From the NCBI GenBank assembly GCA_902363805.1, contig CABJBF010000003.1, positions 444,951-508,950 on the forward strand: a DNA stretch of 64,000 bases, read 5' to 3'. Both the position numbers and the translations under genes were made by a program. The DNA is from Eubacteriaceae bacterium (GTDB taxonomy: Bacteria; Bacillota; Clostridia; Lachnospirales; Lachnospiraceae). Below are positions 17,869-28,143 of the stretch, piece by piece. The first letter of the stretch is position 1. Each line of letters starts with the position of its first letter. The notes below the pieces were generated by a model that ran no database searches, had not been told where the DNA came from, and was given only the letters and a program-made list of their open reading frames with translations.

Positions 17869-20800
17869 CCACGGACAGTCAAGGTGATGCAGAGCAATGA
17901 GCCTGTCTTGCACGTTGGTACCAGCACCGAGTTTCGGTGTAGAACCCATGAGGATTCTCACCTGTCCGGCCCGCACCTTTGTAAACAGTTCCGCTTTCTT
18001 TGCCTCCGTGTTATATTCATGGATAAAAGCAATCTCTTCTTTCGGGATTCCTCTGGCAACCAGCTTCTCCCTCACATCATCGTAAACATTGAAACTGCCA
18101 TCCCCTTTTGGTGTGGACAGGTCACAGAAGATCAGCTGGGTTGTCCGGTCTGTCTTTCCCTCATCCCATACCTGAAAAGCATTTTCCACACAGGTATTGA
18201 CCTTGCTTTTTTCGGCATCCGGGAGAAGTTCATTCAACAGTCTCTGGTCAAGGGCACATTTTCTTCCATCATTCGTGATTTTCAGCATGTTGTCCTCGGT
18301 CGGATTTACTAAGCCTGCCCTTACGCTTTCCGCACGTTCCGAAAATGCCCCGACCATTTCCTGCTGTTCCTCGCTTGGTTTTAAGACTTCATTGATAAAC
18401 TCTGCTTCCGGCACTGGAAGATTCAGCATATCAGAAGTCTGAATATCTGCAGCTTCCTTAAAAATGGAGATCAGCTCCGGAAGATTAAAAAAACGGGCAA
18501 ACCGTGTTTTTGCACGATAGCCCGTTCCTTCCGGTGATAATTCGATTGCGGTCACTGTCTCCCCGAACGTTGCCGCCCAGGAATCAAAGTGTCCCATACC
18601 CATACGCATGAGTGTGTCATACTGGAGATAACGCATGATAGTGTAAAGCTCTGTCATACTGTTCGATACGGGAGTACCTGTAGCAAAGGTGATCCCTCTG
18701 CCGCCGGTCAGTTCATCCATGTACCGACATTTCATAAACATATCCGAACTTTTCTGTGCATCCGTCTGTGAGATACCCGCCACGTTCCGCATTTTTGTAT
18801 ACAAAAAAAGGTTCTTAAAACTATGGCTTTCATCCACAAACAGCCGATCTACCCCCAACTGCTCAAAGGTTACTACATCATCCTTTCTGGTCTGGTCATT
18901 GAGTTTCTTCATCCTCGCCTGCAGACTCTTTTTTGTTTTTTCCAACTGCTTGATGGTATAATTCTGCCCTGCCTGATGTGCTGCTTCTTCAATGGAAAAC
19001 GTAATATCTGCAATCTGATCTTCCAACATGGCAATCTGACGTTCCCTTGAAAGAGGGATTTTCTCAAACTGTGTATGTCCGATAATCACCGCATCATAAT
19101 CCCCTGTCGCAATACGGGAACAGAACCGTTTTCGGTTTGCTGGTTCAAAGTCTTTCTTCGTTGCCACCAAAATATTTGCTCCCGGATAGAGGCGTAAGAA
19201 GTCACTGCCCCACTGCTCGGTCAGATGGTTTGGCACAACATAAAGATTCTTCTGTGAGAGTCCCAGCCGTTTTGATTCCATACCGGCTGCGATCATCTGG
19301 AATGTCTTTCCAGCTCCTACGCAATGAGCCAGTAACGTATTATTTCCATACAGCACATGAGCCACTGCGTTTTTCTGATGCGGCATCAGAGTAATCTCCG
19401 GATTCATGCCAACAAACTGAATATGGCTTCCATCATATTCCCGTGGACGGATGCTGTTAAATCGTTCATTATAGATCTTACAGAGATCTTCCCGTCGGTG
19501 CAGGTCTTTAAATATCCACTCCTTAAATTCCTCTTTGATCAGTTCCTGCTTCTGCTGTGCCAGCATCGTTTCCTTCCGGTTTAATTCCCGGTGTTCTCCC
19601 TCGGCATCCTGTACCGTGTCATAAATCTTGGTATCTCTAAGATTTAAGGCATCTTCCAAAAGGCGGTAGGCATTGGCTCTCTGTGTTCCATAAGTGGAAG
19701 TAACAAGGGCATTTCCGTAGCTGTCCACATTCTTTCCCATAACATTCCACTGTCCGGTCACTTCGGCATACTGGACTTTGACCTTGCTCCCTACATAATA
19801 TCTTGGTGTATGGAATGTCTCTGCCATAAACCGTGTAATGTAATCCTCGGAGATCCAGGTTGCCCCAAGTCTTGCCTCAATCTCTGATGCATCCAGATCT
19901 TTTGGCTGTACCTGCTCCAAATACTGCACGTTCACCTGATATTCCGGGTGATTTTCTGCAAACTGTTTGGCAATCTGCAGTTTCTCCCTCACATTTCCAG
20001 AAAGATATTCGTCCGATGGCTCCCATTTTTCACTGATTGGGTTCTTAAAGATTACCCCTGCCAGTTCTTCGGTAAGCTCCTCTTCTGTTTTTCCGGAAAG
20101 CTGTGCCATATAGGAAAGGTCAACGCCTGCCCTCTCACCGATAGAAACCGCAAGTGCTTCACTGGCAGTATCTACAGAAGTTACCGTTTCTGCCCTGCGG
20201 ATTGTCCTTTTGGTAAAAATATCCGCTTTCCGTTTCAGTTCTCCCTTATCATCCAGAAATTCCAGAGAAGTCAAAAGACAATAGCTGCTGTCCTGGCCAA
20301 ATGCCCGCTTATTGGCATTACTGCTAAGCAGACCATATTTTGCTGTAAAGGTATCGTATTCTTCATTGAGTTTTCCCTGCAGCTTTGTGATCTGTTCATC
20401 GCTTCCCTCTTCCATCTGGCACTGGATCAGTTCATTCGTAACATCACGGATCTTCACCATCCCTTTGACACGTTCCGCTGTCATTGCCGGAAGTTCCATC
20501 CGGTTCATCACAGAGTTTTCCCGGTAATACACTTCCTCATTGACCACCGTAAAGCTGAAATTCTTTACTTCCGGGTCTGCTGGAATGGACACCACATCTT
20601 CTTCCAGTTCGGTATCGGAAAGTTCCAGTTCCGTAATGGTACCATGTATATGCTTTACAGCTTCCTTTAACTGCTCCTCTAAGGTTATTCCCTCTTTTGG
20701 TCTTACGGTTACTTCCTGCTTTCCATACTGGGTACTCTCCGTTGTAAACTCTCCAAGCACCATTTCCGGATGATCTGCAAAATACGCATTGACCGAATAT

Positions 20801-23800
20801 CCTTCGGCAGTTTCCTTCAGATGTATCCAGTCCGGTTCCTCGATGGAAGTCCTGTCTCTTTTCTGGAAAAATAAAATATCGGAAACAACACCTGTATTGG
20901 CATTTCTCTGGAACGCATTATTTGGAAGGCGGATCACCCCTAATAACTCTGCCCGGTTTGCAAAATACTGTCTGACTGCCTGATTCTGCTTATCCATCGT
21001 CCCACTGGAAGTCACCACGGCTACCACACCACCGGGACGAACCAAATCAAGGGATTTTGCGATAAAATAATCATGGATCAGAAAATGGTGGCGGTCATAT
21101 CTGCGGTCACTGACCTGATATGCTCCAAATGGTACATTCCCGATCACGCAGTCAAAAAAGCTGTCCGGGTAATCTGTTTCCTCAAATCCCTGTATGGCAA
21201 TCTTATTTTTCTGGTAAAGCTGCCTTGCAATCCTGCCCGAAACCGGGTCGAGTTCCACACCGTACATATTAGTTTTGCTCATACTCTCCGGGATCAGTCC
21301 CATAAAGTTACCAACACCACAGGACGGTTCCAGAATATTTCCCTGTTTCAGTCCCATATTTTCCAGTGCTTCATACATGCTTCGGATCACGGTCGGTGAT
21401 GTATAAAAAGCATTTAAGGTCGATGCTCTTGCTGCACTGTATTCTTCCGGTGATAAGGTATTCTTTAACTCCAGATACTCATTTGTCCAATTACTGTTAT
21501 TCTCTTCAAATGCCTGCGGGATGCCACCCCAGCCAACATAACGGGATAAAATTTCCTGTTCTTCGGGTGTTGCCAGACGTTCTTCCTGCTCCAGAGTCTG
21601 CAATAAATGGATGGCTTCCATATTTGCTTTATACTTTGCTTTCGGACCACCTGCTCCAAGGTCATTATCCTGAATCCGAAAGTTATGCGGTTCTGTTACA
21701 ATCTCTTCTACTTCCGGTTTTAAATATGGCTGGAATTCTCCCTCATATCCAAACAGTTCATTTTCTCCGGGAATATAATTGTGTCCGGTTTCCAGACACC
21801 GGAACACATCGGCAGTTGGTGCATTGCTGACTGCATAAAAATCATCATAAGAATACTTTGGGAAATCTTCTGTATGGTAGGTCGATAAATGCAGTTCTGT
21901 ATTGGAACGGGTCTGTGCAACCAGATCTTTTCCTTCTATTCCTTCCGGCAATACCCCTACTGCTTCAAAATGATACCCCTGATACTCAAAAACACCTTCA
22001 TCCCAGGACTCCGTTATCTCTTCTTCTGATTCCTTTTGTTCCTGTCCCTCAGAAGTTTCTGTTATTTCCTGTTCCTGATTTTCCGGAATATATTCTTTGG
22101 CAGTAACCTCTTCCTCTTCTATTTCCTCCACATCTGACATATCTACTACGGTCGGTTCTGTCACCGCCTTCGTATCCAAGAAATCAAACATGGTCATCTG
22201 GTGCCCGGATGGTTCCGCAAAAGACGGTTCTGCTTCCAGTGTCGGGAAAATCGTATAGGTTCCTTCTGCATACTGATGAAGTTCTGAAAGAAGTTCTGTT
22301 TTCTGCTGGTAGTTTGTCCCATATGCCTCAAAATCTAATGGCAGAACTGCCAATGCTGCATCCATCTTCTGTAACAGTTCTTCTGCCTGCTCTGGATTCT
22401 CTAAAACTGCCACCATTTCTTTTCCTGGTTTTTCCCAGAAGAAATCATCCGTAAATGGTCTGTCTATCTCTTCCGGAAGACGGTCATAAAAGCGGAGTAC
22501 CTTGTTTGCCATCTGTTCCCGTTCATATTCCGGCATACGAGCATAATCTTCTGCCTGCAGGAACTGGTCATTCTTTATCAGATAAGCTACTCTATTTGCA
22601 ACTTTATTCCAAGATAATAAAACTGATGTATATGGATTTCCATAAGCACCTCTTGCAAGAAACAATCCTTTTCCATCATAATTTGCGTGTGAATCATCGG
22701 CACCAGACAGTGCATGACTGCTTCCACCGATCCCATACTGTTCCTTGATAAAACCTGTCCTCGATCTTTCATCCTCATGCAGCAGATAAAAGGAATATGT
22801 CCTGAGTCTGCCTTCGGAATACGCCCCACCTCTGACAAGAAATGCGTCGATCTCGTCTTGTGTAATGAACATCTGCTGTTCTTTCCATGCAAATCCCTCT
22901 CTTGCCTGGTATGGGATCACTTCATCTGCAAACTTCTGGAACTGTCTGGAGATATTGACCGGATTATAATGATGGAAACGCATAAGAGAGTTGTCCGTCT
23001 CATAGGCTTCTGCCAGTGCTTCCAGTCTTTCATTCAAATCCGAAAGCCACCCTGGATCTTGCAGTTTTTCAGTAAGATAATCCGTGATTTCCGGATAAAT
23101 ACTACGAAGATGCGGCAGATCTGCTTCATCAAAGACAATCTCTGCCACACCTTCTGCCATATCCCCTTTCATATAAGCAAGTGCCTGTGCGTGTTCCTTC
23201 AATGCGTTGTCCCTTGCCACATCCAATACCGACTGCGGGGCATATTCTCCCTGATTTAAAAGCTGATGGATACGTCTGCTGACATCTTTCCAGGATAAAA
23301 AGGCTTTATCCAGAATCTGGTCTGCCACCGTATGCCCGACTGCGATCTGCATCCCAGTTTCATCAAACCAGACGGAATACTCCCTTCCATCCATCTGAAA
23401 ACCTTTGCCGCCTTTTCTATACTCACGCTTTACAAACTCCGTGTATTCTCCCGGTGACTGTTCACTCATAAAGTTATAGATGATACGCAGCTGGCTTCCT
23501 GTCCGGTTTCCTCCCGTCCGTAAAATATCATCCACAACACTTTCCGGAATAGGAATCTCCCCGGCATAAAAAGCAGCTACTCTTTCACCAATCTGCCTTT
23601 TCTGTTCATTTGCTGTAGGATATTCGGGCAAAGATAAAGCAGAGGCAATTTCTTCCTCTGCTTTGCTCAGTCCATCTTCTCTTGTATCTTCAACTAGCTG
23701 TATACCAATTCCGTCAAGATGCTCTCTTCCGCTGTTGCCATCAGTGCGTTCATATGTGCTGTCCAGGCCATCGGGTCTGCTTCCTTGTCCGGTGCCGGAT

Positions 23801-24915
23801 GGTTCTTCAGCAGTTTCTCCATCTGGCTGTCCATCCTCTCCTGTGCTGCCTTCTCGATCTCTGCCAGATGGCTGTTCAGCTTTCCTGTCAGGAACAGGCT
23901 CTGATACAGGCTGTTCTTGTGTTCCTTCAGGAATGTCCTCCGAAGCATCCCGTATTTCCCTATTGTCACTTCTTCCTCCTCTACGGTCAGGTTCGGAAAC
24001 AGGTAATCCCCCTTGCGATGATATGTCAGTTCCATAGTCGGTTCCTCCTTCATTCTCGATATTTTCTTCTTTGTTGTTTTCTACGCCCTTATTTTCACGC
24101 ATTAACGTGTTAAAGTTATTATAATTCCTTTCATTGGAAATTTCAACCTCTTTTCTGGCTTCTTCCAGAGAAATTTTATGTACCGTCCTTCCAATGTCAA
24201 TCAGAACACTCTCACTGATCTGGCTTGCTGCATTTCCAAGAAAGGTCAGTACAGACAGCCGGTTATAATCGGTAATATGCATAAAATCCTCTTCTTCCAG
24301 AAGCTCCATCGGTTCCAGACCACACCGTCTGCAAAGCATGTAATATACACTGTCCGTTGCAAGCTGGCGGAAATCACTGCGGACCGTAACTTCATCCAGA
24401 TCTTCCAGATACGTTCCTTCCGCTGCATATTCCAAGCCGTCCAGATATTCTTCCAGACTGTCTGCGACCATTTCCCTTGCAACCGCCATCAACGCATCCG
24501 ATAAAGTCCCTGTATCTTTTTCTTCCAGACCATACGCTTCTGCCAGATGGGTAAGAATCTCTTCCTGCTGATGTTCCTGCATCTGCCACAGGTAAGGGCT
24601 TCTTCCGCCTGCCACCATGTGCGTATCTGAAATATCAAACACATACCGGAGTCTGGTATTATGACCATTCTCGTCAAGCAGGGCGATTCCCCTAGCTCCC
24701 CGGTTTACCCAGCGGAACATCTTCTCATTCCACAGTTCCAGGGACGCACAGGCGGTTGCCTGTGGATGCTGTGCGTGGATCAGTAACTGGTCTGTAAAAG
24801 GATACCGGTATAGTCTCGCTGCGGTATCCATATAACCCATCCAGTCCCTTGGCGAACTGCTCACCGATGTCGCATGTTCCTGTGCCAGTTCCCGGATGTC
24901 CTGTAATTTCGACAT
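17869..24915 (-). CDS. SNF2-type helicase/methylase (LtrC-like), 5' exon
   Basis: 2349 codons before the intron. An N-terminal region ([20 protein letters not shown]) leads into an acidic Gly/Glu-rich linker near 280-420. A methylase-like domain near 1260-1400 contains [16 protein letters not shown] and the motif [12 protein letters not shown]. The SNF2 helicase follows, with Walker [18 protein letters not shown] (motif II), ATGTPVSNS (motif III) and DCPW at the exon end. These giant proteins are standard in Tn1549/CTn-type elements, where they are thought to support or protect transferred DNA. The start lies 18 bases after the topB stop. GC is about 53%. It is interrupted at motif VI by the intron. 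Confidence 0.9.
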
Positions 24916-24933
24916 ACTGCCTACCTCCTTGCC

Positions 24934-27024
24934 TTATTTCTTCTTTGGAAATTCCAGATGGAACCTTGGCTTTCCGTCCTCCAGTGTCAGTAAAAGGTCT
25001 GCGTCAAACTTTATATCTTTTTTTCTGGAATACAGCCCTTTTACATGGGTGCAGGCTTTATCAAGAAGCTCCACTGCCATCTTTTTATCCAGTGTTTTCT
25101 CCATGCTTCCTAAGAAACGGTTTTCTTTCCAAAGGGCAAAATCACACTGCCTGTTGGAGCAGTAAAAATTCTGCTTTCCTTCGTAGACATCAGAGCCGCA
25201 GACCGGACACTTACCAATCACTTCCCTTGCTTTCTGGAACCTTCTCCTTTCCGTTTCCGGTATTTCCCTGCACACAGAAAGAATCTTACCGACTAAAGAA
25301 GTGATCTCACCCATAAACTGTGTATCGGTGATCTGCCCTTTTTCCATCATTAAAAGCTGATTTTCCCATTCGGCAGTCATTGCGGCAGATTTCAGATAAG
25401 CCGGCATGACATTCACCAGTTCCCTGCCCTCTGTGCTTGGCAAGATCTGCTTTCCTTTTCTGACTGCATAGCCGGAAGAAACCAGTTTTTCAATGATACC
25501 TGCCCTGGTTGCCGGAGTCCCCAGTCCTTTCTTCTCTGTCTCCGAATCAAAGTCTTTATTCCCTGCGGTTTCCATAGCGGCAAGGAGGGTATCTTCATTG
25601 AATGGTTTTGGCGGGGAAGTAAAATGCACTGTCTTTTCTGCCTTTGCCGGAGAAAGCGTCATTCCTTCTTCATATCCATATGGAATGGAAGTTTCTTTTT
25701 CCGTTTCTTCTTCCGGCTTGGCTTTCACGCACTGGTTCTTAAAGGCATTCCCCGCCGCTTTAAATCCCATCTGCACCGGCACTTTTCCTCTGGCGGTAAA
25801 ATCATGTCCCTGACATTTGACCGTAATATCCGTCTGCTCATACTGATACTCTTCCCCTGTTGCCTGCACCAGCTGCTGGCAGACCAGCATCATCAGGTTC
25901 TTTTTGTCCGCTGTCAGATCAGAGATTCCTTTTTCTACGGCTTCTTTTGTTGGAAGAATCGCATGATGGTCGGATACTTTTGCATTGTTAATCACTCTGG
26001 TGATGTTATGTCCCAGCTGTCCATAATCCAAGAACGGAAGTAAAACTGGCATTTTCCCTACCAGTTCCTCTACGGTATCCCTCATATCCTCCGTCACGAA
26101 CTGGCTGTCCGTTCTTGGATAAGTGACCAGCTTTTCTTCATATAATTCCTGCAGCATATCCAGTGTTTTCTTTGCCGTATAGCCAAAGTAACGGTTTGCT
26201 TCCCTTTGCAGACTGGTCAAATCATAAAGTTTGGGAGGAAACGCTTTCTTTTGTTCCCTCTTTACCTGTGTAATCACTGCTTCCGAATCCATACATAAGG
26301 AAGCAAGGAGATCGGCTGCTTCCTCATTTGCAATATTTTCAGAAACTACCGTAAGCCTTCCGTCTGTCAGTGCTACTTTATAAAAGGCTTCTTTCTGAAA
26401 ATGCTCAATCTTATCCTGACGTTCCGCAAGCATGGCAAGCGTTGGCGTCTGCACCCTGCCCACAACCAGACGTTTAAAATAACAGGTCGTATATGCCCTG
26501 GTTCCGTTCATTCCGATCAGCCAGTCTGCCTGTGCCCTGCATACCGCAGCCATGCAAATATTCCGGTATTCCTCTGCTCCTTTCATTGTCTGAAAACCTG
26601 TCCGGATTGCCGTATCTTCCATGGAACTGATCCATAAACGCTTCACCGGTTTCCTGCATCCGGCAAGGTCATACACTCTCTGGAAGATCAGTTCCCCTTC
26701 CCTTCCTGCATCACAGCCATTTACCAGATAGTCCACATCTGCCCGGTTCATCAGGCTTTTTAACACATCAAACTGTTTCTTCTTATCTCTGGAAACTTTC
26801 AACTTCCAGACCTGCGGGAGAATCGGAAGGTCATCAAACTGCCATTTTTCATATTTCGGGTCATATTCCTCCGGCTGTGCATACTCTGCCAGATGCCCAA
26901 GGCACCAGCTGATAATACAGCTCTCCCCTTCTAAATATCCGTCCTCTTTTTTATAAGCTGACAGATTTTTGGCATAACTCTGTGCCACACTTGGTTTCTC
27001 TGCGATCACTAAAAATTTTGACAT
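24934..27024 (-). CDS. topB: DNA topoisomerase III (element-borne)
   Basis: 696 residues. The TOPRIM domain starts MSKFLVIAEKPSVAQ and has the DxD-like NGCDAGREGELIF. The catalytic tyrosine lies in LVTYPRTDSQFVTEDM near residue 310. A C-terminal zinc-finger-like stretch has CPVCGSDVYEGKQNFYCSN. It is a type IA topoisomerase of the form carried by conjugative elements, relaxing or decatenating DNA during transfer. It sits between the surface/secretion genes and the helicase. Confidence 0.95.
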   Translation of the reverse strand: MSKFLVIAEKPSVAQSYAKNLSAYKKEDGYLEGESCIISWCLGHLAEYAQPEEYDPKYEKWQFDDLPILPQVWKLKVSRDKKKQFDVLKSLMNRADVDYLVNGCDAGREGELIFQRVYDLAGCRKPVKRLWISSMEDTAIRTGFQTMKGAEEYRNICMAAVCRAQADWLIGMNGTRAYTTCYFKRLVVGRVQTPTLAMLAERQDKIEHFQKEAFYKVALTDGRLTVVSENIANEEAADLLASLCMDSEAVITQVKREQKKAFPPKLYDLTSLQREANRYFGYTAKKTLDMLQELYEEKLVTYPRTDSQFVTEDMRDTVEELVGKMPVLLPFLDYGQLGHNITRVINNAKVSDHHAILPTKEAVEKGISDLTADKKNLMMLVCQQLVQATGEEYQYEQTDITVKCQGHDFTARGKVPVQMGFKAAGNAFKNQCVKAKPEEETEKETSIPYGYEEGMTLSPAKAEKTVHFTSPPKPFNEDTLLAAMETAGNKDFDSETEKKGLGTPATRAGIIEKLVSSGYAVRKGKQILPSTEGRELVNVMPAYLKSAAMTAEWENQLLMMEKGQITDTQFMGEITSLVGKILSVCREIPETERRRFQKAREVIGKCPVCGSDVYEGKQNFYCSNRQCDFALWKENRFLGSMEKTLDKKMAVELLDKACTHVKGLYSRKKDIKFDADLLLTLEDGKPRFHLEFPKKK

Positions 27025-27114
27025 ACGCTTTTTTTGTCCTTTCTGAAAAAAGGGCAGCCAAACTGCTCTGGCTGCCCCTGTCCTTATTTTGGTTGCTTCT
27101 TTGGAGATGGAAGT

Positions 27115-27798
27115 TTATTCTTCTTCCTCATCCTCTTCTTCATTTACATACGGTCCGTCAGAGAACTCCAGCTGTTCGCTTACATAGTCATCCTCTTTGC
27201 CACGTCCATGCTTTTTATAAACGGCGATACCTGCCACTCCAAGAATCGCTGCAAGTACGATTGCTCCAAGTCCTTTTACATTCATTCCTGTCTTTTCTTC
27301 TTTCTTCACTCCGGTTTCCTCCTCTGCTACCGGGGTAGTTTCCGGTGTGGTTTCCGGGATCACTACGGTTGATTCTTCGGTTTCTTTGCTCTTTTCTGTC
27401 TCATCCAGAAATTCTGCCAGGTCATTCTCATCGACCAGGGACATCATATATACATTTTCTGTATTGCTGGAACGGTCAATGACCATGTAAAATGTATTTC
27501 CCTTCTTGGTCTGGATGGTAAGGAACTGTTTCGTATCATCATTTTCCTTATCATCCACCAGCTGGGCATTTCCCGGAGTAGAAAAAGCAGAATTATCCCC
27601 TTCCCCGGTGACCCTTCCGGTATCCTCTTTCTTCTCCGTATCTTCTGTTGATTCTGTTGCCGTTTCTTCTACTACCTGTGTCGTTGTCTCCTCTGCCGGT
27701 GGGTTTGCATTTGCATAAACCGTAGCAATGGATGTCCCGGAGATCATGGTGACTGCCATGGCAATCATAAGCAGTTTCTTTAGCACTTTATTCCTCAT
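27115..27798 (-). CDS. DUF4366 (CD1107-type) exported conjugation protein
   Basis: 227 residues. A signal peptide (MRNKVLKKLLMIAMAVTM...) is followed by an acidic, Thr/Glu-rich region and a conserved centre (FLTIQTKKGNTFYMVIDR, NVYMMSLVDENDLAEFL). Next come a Pro/Thr/Glu spacer, one membrane segment (GLGAIVLAAILGVAGIAVY) and an acidic cytoplasmic tail. It overlaps the DUF4315 gene by 11 bases. It is a conserved member of the CTn conjugation module; the exact role is not known. Confidence 0.88.
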   Translation of the reverse strand: MRNKVLKKLLMIAMAVTMISGTSIATVYANANPPAEETTTQVVEETATESTEDTEKKEDTGRVTGEGDNSAFSTPGNAQLVDDKENDDTKQFLTIQTKKGNTFYMVIDRSSNTENVYMMSLVDENDLAEFLDETEKSKETEESTVVIPETTPETTPVAEEETGVKKEEKTGMNVKGLGAIVLAAILGVAGIAVYKKHGRGKEDDYVSEQLEFSDGPYVNEEEDEEEE

Positions 27799-28138
27799 CG
27801 TCTAAAACCTCTCTTTCTGTCATCTGACCAACAGGTGGTCTGTGAACTTCTGCGTTGTTTTCCTTTTTCTGCGGAGCTTTTGCATCCTCCACCGTGATAC
27901 CACCGTCCTCATCCATCTGGATCGTAACGGTTCCTTTCTGAATCCCGTCAAGCAGGACAAGCAGGCTGCGGCTGTCCAGCTTCATGGAACGGAACGACTT
28001 AACGATCTCTATATCTTCCATCTGCTGTCTCAATGTATTCTGCCGCTTCAGGTGTTCCTGTAATTCAGCAATCTTATCCTCCGTTTTCTGAATATCATTC
28101 AGAAGTTTTTTTAATTTCATGTTCATCTGCCCTGTCAC
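27788..28138 (-). CDS. DUF4315 coiled-coil conjugation protein
   Basis: 116 residues. Residues 1-50 form a coiled coil (LKKLLNDIQKTEDKIAELQE), followed by VKSFRSMKLDSRSLLVLLDG. The tail after residue 85 is longer than is usual in this small family. It lies between the NlpC/P60 and DUF4366 genes, the order typical of this module. M1 or M6 could be the start. Confidence 0.82.
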   Translation of the reverse strand: MTGQMNMKLKKLLNDIQKTEDKIAELQEHLKRQNTLRQQMEDIEIVKSFRSMKLDSRSLLVLLDGIQKGTVTIQMDEDGGITVEDAKAPQKKENNAEVHRPPVGQMTEREVLDDEE

Positions 28139-28143
28139 CTCCT

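Noticed and set aside
23694..24053. 119-codon minus-strand frame inside the helicase gene
   Set aside because: It is an alternative frame across the Gly/Glu-rich linker of the helicase, where biased codons open other frames.
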